The position numbers and the translations under genes were made by a program. Shown piece after piece: positions 58,364 to 64,000 of a DNA stretch of 64,000 bases. The notes below the pieces were generated by a model that had not been told where the DNA came from, did not search any database, and worked only from the letters and a program-made list of their open reading frames with translations. Source of the stretch: Tateyamaria omphalii (lineage in GTDB: Bacteria; Pseudomonadota; Alphaproteobacteria; Rhodobacterales; Rhodobacteraceae). Positions within the stretch are counted from its first letter, which is position 1. Each line of letters begins with the position of its first letter. The stretch spans positions 62,001-126,000 of the forward strand of contig NZ_BMWT01000005.1 in NCBI RefSeq assembly GCF_014651375.1. Reading direction: 5' to 3'.

Positions 58364-60604
58364 GTGGCATCCGGAACACGCACCAGCTGGTGGTTGACGC
58401 TGGGCCGTCTGCGGCGACGCAGACGGGTGCGCAACGCGGCGACGTTGGGTCTCGTCCTGCTTGGACCTGTCCTCGCGCTGGCCACATCTCTCGTTCTTGG
58501 GCCGCTTGATCAGGGCGCAAACGCCCTGTCTTTGCGCCTCGTTCTGCTTGCTGACCTTGTCTATGTGCTTGTGCTCGGCGCTTTGATCCTGTCGCAAATC
58601 GCGCGACTTATCGCGGCGCGCCGGGCAAAGTCGGCAGGATCGCGCCTGCACCTTCGGCTTGCAGCAGTATTTGCGGTGCTGGCCCTGATTCCGACTGTGA
58701 CGGTGGCGGTGTTTGCAGGCCTGACTGTGAATATCGGGCTTGAGGGGTGGTTCTCTGATCGCGTCAGCCGCGTGGTTGGGGCATCACTTGCCGCGGCTGA
58801 AGCCTACGAATCAGAACAGCGCACCGACCTGATCACAGACGCACGCGCACTTGCGCGTTACATCGATACCGTGCGTGGTGCACAGATTGTCGGGGACCGC
58901 GAGGTGCTCAGCGAAGGGCAGGTGCAGGTGCAACGGGGCCTGCGCGAAGCATTCCTTGTCGATGGCACAGGGGAATTGCGCGCGCGAGGCGACAGATCCT
59001 ACCTCTTTGATTTCGAACAGCCAACGACCGACCAGATCTCTCAATCCATCGACACCGGTGGGTTGGTTATTCAGGACTGGACCAACAATGAATTCCGCGC
59101 GCTTGTTCCATTGGCCAGCTACGTGGACCGCTTTCTGTATGTCAGCCGCGAGGTGGATGGCGAAATTCTGTCCTTGCTGGACGAAACAAAAGAAACAGTG
59201 CGGCTGTATCAGCAGCTTGAAAGTGAACGGGGCACCGTGCTGTTCCAGTTTGGCCTCCTCTATCTGGGGTTTGCCGTCATCCTGATTCTGGCCGCGATCT
59301 GGTTGGGTCTGTGGTTCGCTGAAAGGCTGTCCGGCCCAGTTGGACGGTTGACGGGTGCCGCGCAACGGGTCGGGGCCGGGGACCTCGACGTACAGGTGCG
59401 TGAGGAAGAGGGTGATGACGAAATCGCCATGCTCGGCCGTTACTTCAACCAGATGACCCGACAACTCAAAGGTCAGCGTCACACCTTGCTGGCCAACACC
59501 GAACAAATCGAGCGGCGGCGGCGTCTGTTTGATTCAGTGCTCAGCTCGGTCACCTCCGGGGTCGTCGGGGTGGACGCGAGCGGGCGGGTCACTTTTGTGA
59601 ACCGTTCAGGCGCACAGCTTCTGAACTGGCAAGAGGGGCGCGAAGCGGTGCCGCTCGCTGTGGCAGTGCCCGAATTTGCCGCACTCTTTGCGTTGCTCAA
59701 GGCTGGCCCGCAAGAGGTGGCAACTGGTGAGGTCAAGGTCACGCGCGGTGGACGCCTCGAAAACCTTCTGGTCCGTATGGCGACACGGCGCAGTGTCGAA
59801 GGGCAGCTCGAAGGGTATGTGGTGGCCTTTGATGACGTGACGGACCTGGTGTCGGCGCAGCGGATGGCTGCGTGGGGTGACGTGGCCCGCCGCATTGCAC
59901 ACGAGATCAAGAACCCGCTGACACCCATCCAACTCAGCGCAGAGCGTATCAAGCGCAAGTTCAGCCCCAAAGTGGGTGAAGAGAGTGACAGCCTCGAACA
60001 GATGACCGATGTGATTGTGCGACAGACCGGGGATCTGCGGCGCATCGTCGACGAATTCTCGAAATTCGCGCGTATGCCCGAGCCCGACCGTAAGAGCCAC
60101 GATCTGACGAAACTGGTGCAGGATGCCGTAGTCCTGCAACAATCAGGCCAACCGGGCGTGCAGATCGTGGCCGATTTACCCAACCATTCCGTTCATGCTG
60201 AGGTCGATGCCACGATGATCTCGCAAGCATTGACAAACCTCGTGAAGAACGGCGGGGAAGCAATTGAAAGTTTGAACAAAAAAGGCGTTCCCGATGGGCA
60301 TGTCGCACGGATTGAAGTGGCAATGAAGACGGGCCCAATCGGTGCTGAAATCACCATCTCTGACAACGGCATCGGCCTTCCCGAAGATCGGGCGCGCCTG
60401 TTTGAACCCTATGTGACGACACGCGATGAAGGCACGGGCCTCGGCCTGCCCATCGTCAAGAAGATCATCGAAGAACACGGGGGCACATTGACCCTCGAAG
60501 ACGCGGCCCCGTTCGAGGGCCAAACCCATTGTGGAGCCATGGCCGTGATCACGCTGCCTGTCATGGCATCCGCACCAGCAGTTGAGGAAGAGGAAGCAGT
60601 ATGA
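58364..60604 (+). CDS. ntrY: Membrane sensor histidine kinase NtrY
   Basis: 746 residues from GTG 58364, chosen for the GAGGTCGGG upstream; an ATG at 58286 lacks a ribosome site. Four N-terminal membrane helices surround a periplasmic domain (about 110-275). They are followed by HAMP (AERLSGPVGRLTGAAQRVGAGDLDV), PAS (LFDSVLSSVTSGVVGVDASGRV), HisKA with phospho-His (RIAHEIKNPLTPIQLSAERIKRKF) and HATPase (DNGIGLPED ... GTGLGLPIVKKII). It phosphorylates NtrX; the signal is thought to be redox or nitrogen state. Its stop overlaps the ntrX start. Confidence 0.93.
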   Translation: MASGTRTSWWLTLGRLRRRRRVRNAATLGLVLLGPVLALATSLVLGPLDQGANALSLRLVLLADLVYVLVLGALILSQIARLIAARRAKSAGSRLHLRLAAVFAVLALIPTVTVAVFAGLTVNIGLEGWFSDRVSRVVGASLAAAEAYESEQRTDLITDARALARYIDTVRGAQIVGDREVLSEGQVQVQRGLREAFLVDGTGELRARGDRSYLFDFEQPTTDQISQSIDTGGLVIQDWTNNEFRALVPLASYVDRFLYVSREVDGEILSLLDETKETVRLYQQLESERGTVLFQFGLLYLGFAVILILAAIWLGLWFAERLSGPVGRLTGAAQRVGAGDLDVQVREEEGDDEIAMLGRYFNQMTRQLKGQRHTLLANTEQIERRRRLFDSVLSSVTSGVVGVDASGRVTFVNRSGAQLLNWQEGREAVPLAVAVPEFAALFALLKAGPQEVATGEVKVTRGGRLENLLVRMATRRSVEGQLEGYVVAFDDVTDLVSAQRMAAWGDVARRIAHEIKNPLTPIQLSAERIKRKFSPKVGEESDSLEQMTDVIVRQTGDLRRIVDEFSKFARMPEPDRKSHDLTKLVQDAVVLQQSGQPGVQIVADLPNHSVHAEVDATMISQALTNLVKNGGEAIESLNKKGVPDGHVARIEVAMKTGPIGAEITISDNGIGLPEDRARLFEPYVTTRDEGTGLGLPIVKKIIEEHGGTLTLEDAAPFEGQTHCGAMAVITLPVMASAPAVEEEEAV

Positions 60605-62013
60605 GTGACATTCTGATCGTAGACGACGAACGGGACATCCGGGAGCTGATCTCGGATATCCTCAAAGACGAAGGATTTACGACCCGGCTGGCCGGGAACT
60701 CCGACGATGCCATGGCCGAGATTGAGGCGGAGGAACCAGCGCTGATGATCCTCGACATCTGGCTCAAGGACAGCCGGATGGACGGGATCGACATTCTCAA
60801 GGCGGTCAAGCGGGACAATCCGGGTGTGCCGGTGGTCATCATTTCGGGTCACGGCAACATCGAGATCGCGGTGGCCGCGATCAAGCAGGGCGCCTACGAC
60901 TTCATCGAAAAGCCTTTTAATATTGACCAGTTGCTTGTCGTCATCCGCCGCGCGATGGAAACATCTCGCCTGCGCCGCGAGAACCAGAGCCTGCGCCGCC
61001 CGGAAGTCGCCCAAGCCAAGATGATCGGCACGTCTGCAAGTTTCCGGGCACTGACGTCCCAACTCGACAAGGTGACCAAGTCGAATGGTCGCGTGATGCT
61101 GACGGGCCCCGCCGGTTCGGGCAAGGAGGTCGCCGCGCGCTACATCCACGCCAATTCGAACCGATCCGACGCGCCATTTGTCACCGTGAATTGCGCGGGC
61201 GTCGCGCCTGAGACCATGGAAGAGGTTCTGTTCGGCAAAGAGGGCGGCGAGCGTGGTGTTGAGCCCGGCCTGTTGGAGCAGGCGCATGGGGGCGTGATCT
61301 ATTTCGATGAGGTTGCGGACATGCCTATCGGTACGCAATCCAAGATCCTGCGTGTGCTTGTGGACCAGCAATTCCAACGGGTGGGTGGCAACGACAAGGT
61401 GCGTGTGGATTTGCGCGTGATCTCGTCCACCAACCGGGATCTGGAAGAGGCCATTGCAGCCGAGACGTTCCGGCAGGAACTGTATCACCGTCTGAACGTG
61501 GTGCCGATTGCGGTGCCAAGCCTTGAAGAACGGCGGGAGGATATTCCGGTTCTGGCCGAGCACTTCATCGAGGAATGCAACACCGCACAGGGTCTGCCCA
61601 AGCGCGAACTGAGCGAAGATGCCGCCGCTTTGATGCAGACGATGATTTGGCCGGGCAACGTGCGGCAGCTCAAGAACATGGTCGAGCGGGTCTTGATCCT
61701 TGGCGACGGAACCGGACCCATTGATTCCAAAGAGCTGCCCGGTTCTGAGGAGCCTGCCGGTGAAGAGGGCCGTGTAGTTCTGTCCGGTGCGCTTGCAACC
61801 TTGCCACTGCGCGAGGCGCGGGAAGCGTTTGAACGGGAGTATCTGCTGACCCAGATCAACCGCTTTGGTGGGAACATCAGCCGGACGGCGAACTTCGTTG
61901 GCATGGAACGGTCGGCCTTGCACCGCAAGCTGAAGTCTTTGGGGGTTGTGACCTCGTCCAAGGCGGGTGCGCGCGTGGCGCATCTGGATGAGGAAGAGGC
62001 GCAGGTAAGCTAA
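60601..62013 (+). CDS. ntrX: Response regulator NtrX, with degenerate GAFTGA loop
   Basis: 470 residues. Receiver: DERDIRELIS, phosphoacceptor Asp in ALMILDIWL, and Lys in DFIEKPF. AAA+: GPAGSGKEVAARYIH, GVIYFDEVADMP. C-terminal HTH: FGGNISRTANFVGMERSALHRKLKSLG. Where GAFTGA should stand the sequence is FGKEGGERGVEPG, so the sigma-54 contact loop is degenerate. NtrX controls respiration, envelope and nitrogen genes in Alphaproteobacteria. Translationally coupled to ntrY. Confidence 0.94.
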   Translation: MSDILIVDDERDIRELISDILKDEGFTTRLAGNSDDAMAEIEAEEPALMILDIWLKDSRMDGIDILKAVKRDNPGVPVVIISGHGNIEIAVAAIKQGAYDFIEKPFNIDQLLVVIRRAMETSRLRRENQSLRRPEVAQAKMIGTSASFRALTSQLDKVTKSNGRVMLTGPAGSGKEVAARYIHANSNRSDAPFVTVNCAGVAPETMEEVLFGKEGGERGVEPGLLEQAHGGVIYFDEVADMPIGTQSKILRVLVDQQFQRVGGNDKVRVDLRVISSTNRDLEEAIAAETFRQELYHRLNVVPIAVPSLEERREDIPVLAEHFIEECNTAQGLPKRELSEDAAALMQTMIWPGNVRQLKNMVERVLILGDGTGPIDSKELPGSEEPAGEEGRVVLSGALATLPLREAREAFEREYLLTQINRFGGNISRTANFVGMERSALHRKLKSLGVVTSSKAGARVAHLDEEEAQVS

Positions 62014-62030
62014 GCTGCAACCGAAGCCCA

Positions 62031-62056
62031 AAATCTGTCCCCGCGGGGACAGATTT
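62031..62056. repeat. 26-base perfect palindrome after ntrX
   Basis: AAATCTGTCCCCG is followed directly by its exact reverse complement CGGGGACAGATTT. The 17-base core TGTCCCCGCGGGGACAG also occurs in the recG coding region near 21831. It may end ntrX transcripts, though no T-run follows. Confidence 0.6.
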
Positions 62057-62088
62057 GTAAAATATAACAAAATCAACCTCTTGAGAAT

Positions 62089-62118
62089 CGCAAAGGTTAA
62101 ATCGCGTTAACCTTTGCG
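62089..62118. terminator. Convergent hairpin at the end of the NTF2-like gene
   Basis: CGCAAAGGTTAA pairs perfectly with TTAACCTTTGCG around ATCGCG (12 base pairs). It covers the last codons and stop of the minus-strand gene and could serve both directions. Confidence 0.5.
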
Positions 62119-63120
62119 CACATTCAGTTGGGCCAGAACGTCCAGCCCCTGCATGTTCAGGAAATGCAGAATATCGATAAACACCCAGTTCTCAGCCAGC
62201 CTGTCCCCGTCACGACGGTAGACATCGACAACCCGCATGTCTGCTTTTTTGCCCGAGGGCGGTAGTCCCAGATATGGGCCTGTGCATTCCATTGTCAGGT
62301 TAGGCCAGCCAAAGAAACCACCGTAGTTCCCTTCAGCCATGCGGCAGATGTGGCCGTTAAAGGTGCGATCCCCAAGCTGCGTCCGGAATGGGCGCTGATG
62401 TTGTTCGATGTAACGGTCGATGGTGTAGGTGGCTCCGATGCCCGTTGGTCCCCACCAGATCATGTCATCATGCCAGTCGCGGGCCAGTTCGTCTTGGGGG
62501 AGGGGCGGATTCTCGGTCGTGTTGGCCTGTGTGATCGCGTCCATCATTGCGTGGATACGGTCGAGCGTTGCCTGACCGACAGCCGGGTCCTGATCATCGA
62601 ACAGTAAGCCGTCATGTGTCATCGGTCCGGGCTGAACCAGTTGGGCGCCCGTCATGCCGGGCAGGGGGTACTGACCCGCCTGTGCCATTAGATGCAACAG
62701 ATCGACAAACAACGCCTGTTCGACAATCCGATCCCCCTCCACACGCGAAAACTCGGCGTAGCGCACCATGGCGATCTTGCGTGTGGGTTGGATGCCGAGG
62801 AAGGGCACATCGAACAGGCCCATGAGATGGCCCATGGAGGCAACCCATGTGCCACCACCTTCGTCGAGATGGTTGTGCCCGGCAAAGAAGATGTCCTGAC
62901 GCCGCTGCACACGGGACATAGCGGTCAAGAAGGGGGACCAGAACGTGTCTGCGACCGCTTGCGGACCACGTTGCTCATGGAAGGGGTGCATCCCGCGCCA
63001 CAGCGTGTCAGGCAGGAAATGCAGTGAAAGTGCAGTTGCGCAGCATCCGGGTTCGGCGCGCCCGAGGGCGGCGTGATGGGCCAGCACGACGGCTTTGGCC
63101 CGGGCGAGATCAGTTGTCAT
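62107..63120 (-). CDS. Tandem SnoaL/NTF2-like protein
   Basis: 337 residues holding two SnoaL-type alpha+beta barrels. The N-terminal half includes FHEQRGPQAVADTFWSPFLTAM and FLGIQPTRKIAMVRYAEFSRVEGDRIVEQALFVDLLHLM. The second half includes ELARDWHDDMIWWGPTGIGATYTIDRYIEQHQRPFR and DVYRRDGDRLAENWVFIDILHFL. NTF2-like folds act as cyclases, isomerases or binding proteins; no substrate can be told. It lies between ntrX and trkA on the opposite strand. Confidence 0.82.
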   Translation of the reverse strand: MTTDLARAKAVVLAHHAALGRAEPGCCATALSLHFLPDTLWRGMHPFHEQRGPQAVADTFWSPFLTAMSRVQRRQDIFFAGHNHLDEGGGTWVASMGHLMGLFDVPFLGIQPTRKIAMVRYAEFSRVEGDRIVEQALFVDLLHLMAQAGQYPLPGMTGAQLVQPGPMTHDGLLFDDQDPAVGQATLDRIHAMMDAITQANTTENPPLPQDELARDWHDDMIWWGPTGIGATYTIDRYIEQHQRPFRTQLGDRTFNGHICRMAEGNYGGFFGWPNLTMECTGPYLGLPPSGKKADMRVVDVYRRDGDRLAENWVFIDILHFLNMQGLDVLAQLNVRKG

Positions 63121-63122
63121 GA

Positions 63123-63584
63123 TTATCCTTGGGTAACGATGCGGAACCGGCCATCGCCGGTCCGAATGGCGCAGCTGCGGGCATTGAGCCGGGGCAGGAC
63201 GGTAGATGGACCGGGCGGGGCGGCGTTTGCAACCCCTTGGGTACATTGTGGAATTTCGACGGGCCGGTAGCCAAGATCATCCATGCACTGTGCCTTGACC
63301 CGGGCACGCAGATTGGCGTTGGCATCAACGGTATAGACATCTCCGGGGATCCAGTAGCCGCGGCTGTAGCAATGCCCGTCCTTTTTGCAGACCCGTCGCG
63401 GCACATAGATCGGCGCCCCCTGACGGACCTGAGATGCAACAGGTGCGTCGCGCACGGCACGCACGTCACAATTGGTGTTGTCGCGCTCGAACTGGGCCAA
63501 GCTGACGCCTTCCGCATAGTAGGTCGACAGCGGCAGGCAGCCGGACAGGACCAGAGGTGCGATAAGGGTGATGATGGCGCGCAT
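63123..63584 (-). CDS. Cysteine-rich lipoprotein, unknown function
   Basis: 153 residues with signal peptide MRAIITLIAPLVLSGC ending in the lipobox LSGC. The mature part has Cys in DNTNCDVRAVRD, VCKKDGHCYSRGYWI, AQCMDDLGYRP, IPQCTQGV and RSCAIRTGDG, probably forming disulfides in the periplasm. It is followed two bases later by the SnoaL-like gene. No family recognised. Confidence 0.7.
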   Translation of the reverse strand: MRAIITLIAPLVLSGCLPLSTYYAEGVSLAQFERDNTNCDVRAVRDAPVASQVRQGAPIYVPRRVCKKDGHCYSRGYWIPGDVYTVDANANLRARVKAQCMDDLGYRPVEIPQCTQGVANAAPPGPSTVLPRLNARSCAIRTGDGRFRIVTQG

Positions 63585-63731
63585 GGCCCAATCTTGCCCA
63601 AGCCAGCCAGATTTGACAATTCACGAATGACGCTTCGGCAGGTTTTGCGCAAACGTTGACCCTCTGCGCCCCGTCTGTCATGCAAAGAGGCTGAATGTGC
63701 CGCGATGCGGCGCGTCAAAACGGGGACATGG

Positions 63732-64000
63732 ATGAAGGTCATCATCTGCGGGGCTGGCCAGGTGGGGTGGCAGATTGCACGCCACCTTTCGGGTGAGCGC
63801 AACGATGTCACGGTGGTCGACAATGACCCCGATCTGGTGCGTCGGGCCACTGACACACTGGATGTGCAGGGCGTAGCGGGCTTTGCCAGCTATCCGGACG
63901 TTTTGGAACGTGCCGGCGCGCGGGACGCCGATATGGTCATTGCGGCGACGTATTCAGATGAAGTGAACATGGTCACCTGCCAAGTGGCGCATTCCGTTTT
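63732..64000 (+). CDS. trkA: Trk system potassium uptake protein TrkA, N-terminal part (partial)
   Basis: About 89 residues before the window ends. The N-terminal NAD-binding RCK motif is MKVIICGAGQVGWQIARHLS, followed by VTVVDNDPDLVRRATDTLDVQGVAGFASYPDVLERAGARDADMVIAAT, which is typical of TrkA. TrkA gates the TrkH channel. In this lineage trkA usually follows ntrX closely; here two minus-strand genes intervene. The ATG at 63732 is preferred over one at 63728 in another frame. Confidence 0.92.
   Translation, partial: MKVIICGAGQVGWQIARHLSGERNDVTVVDNDPDLVRRATDTLDVQGVAGFASYPDVLERAGARDADMVIAATYSDEVNMVTCQVAHSV

Noticed and set aside
62090-62118. CtrA site in the hairpin after ntrX
   Set aside because: TTAA-ATCGCG-TTAA has a six-base spacer instead of seven and is explained by the perfect hairpin.

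Overview
The window is a stretch of chromosome from an alphaproteobacterium of the Rhodobacterales (Roseobacter group). The evidence is the gene content and order: sciP next to ctrA; the dusB-ntrB-ntrC-ntrY-ntrX cluster running towards trkA; the plsX-fabH-ihfA-merR neighbourhood; a long double-domain dCTP deaminase; olsB; the small DUF6477/DUF6456 proteins; and a CtrA site and a GTTC-N7-GTTC LexA box of the alphaproteobacterial type. GC content is high almost throughout. I see no insertion sequence, prophage, CRISPR array or rRNA. One tRNA (Pro, GGG) is present.

Layout. 1-3032: end of scpB, two unrecognised proteins, dcd, tRNA-Pro. 3102-8406: minus-strand envelope/lipid block (yceD, rpmF, plsX, fabH), then ihfA and a MerR regulator with a long Ala-Glu repeat, with a small AraC-type protein inserted on the other strand. 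8508-9757: bamE and olsB. 9758-12007: a self-contained, lower-GC accessory locus. 12008-16330: uup, an acetyltransferase, an SDR, mnmA. 16394-24718: sciP, ctrA, ligA, recG, an SOS-boxed 42-residue membrane protein, a NifU-like scaffold, hisI, gluQ, a methyltransferase. 24759-30781: trmFO, enoyl-CoA hydratase, thioesterase, DUF1127, a MocR regulator and zinc-ribbon proteins. 31257-45314: rplM-rpsI, a luciferase-like monooxygenase, tetR-ppk2, metA, transporters, a FadL-type porin, guaA, an MttB-like methyltransferase. 45315-51216: DUF6477/DUF6456, a PagL-like deacylase, lipA, hpt, a Coq10-like protein, an MmgE/PrpD protein. 51198-64000: amt, cinA, pgpA, ispF-ispD, dusB-ntrBCYX, an NTF2-like protein, a lipoprotein, and the start of trkA.

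The most interesting locus is 10262-11852. A 102-residue peptide ends in seven perfect copies of Asp-Thr-Thr-Ala-Phe. It is followed, after an intergenic terminator hairpin, by a roughly 395-residue protein that resembles only the lyase and kinase parts of a class III (LanKC) lanthipeptide synthetase. The cyclase domain is missing and the repeat core has no cysteine, so the two losses fit together. The prediction is a linear, poly-dehydrobutyrine ribosomal peptide. The seven repeat units are identical as protein but all different as DNA, which points to selection on the peptide. The locus is closed by its own terminator and sits just after olsB.

Other regulatory signals worth following: a perfect CtrA site before sciP and a near-perfect one before ctrA; tandem DnaA boxes plus a CtrA-like site before the DUF6456 regulator; three ATTGT-N(5-7)-ACAAT boxes between DUF1127 and MocR; a LexA box before the 42-residue protein; and NtrC and NtrX proteins that both lack the GAFTGA loop needed to work with sigma-54.
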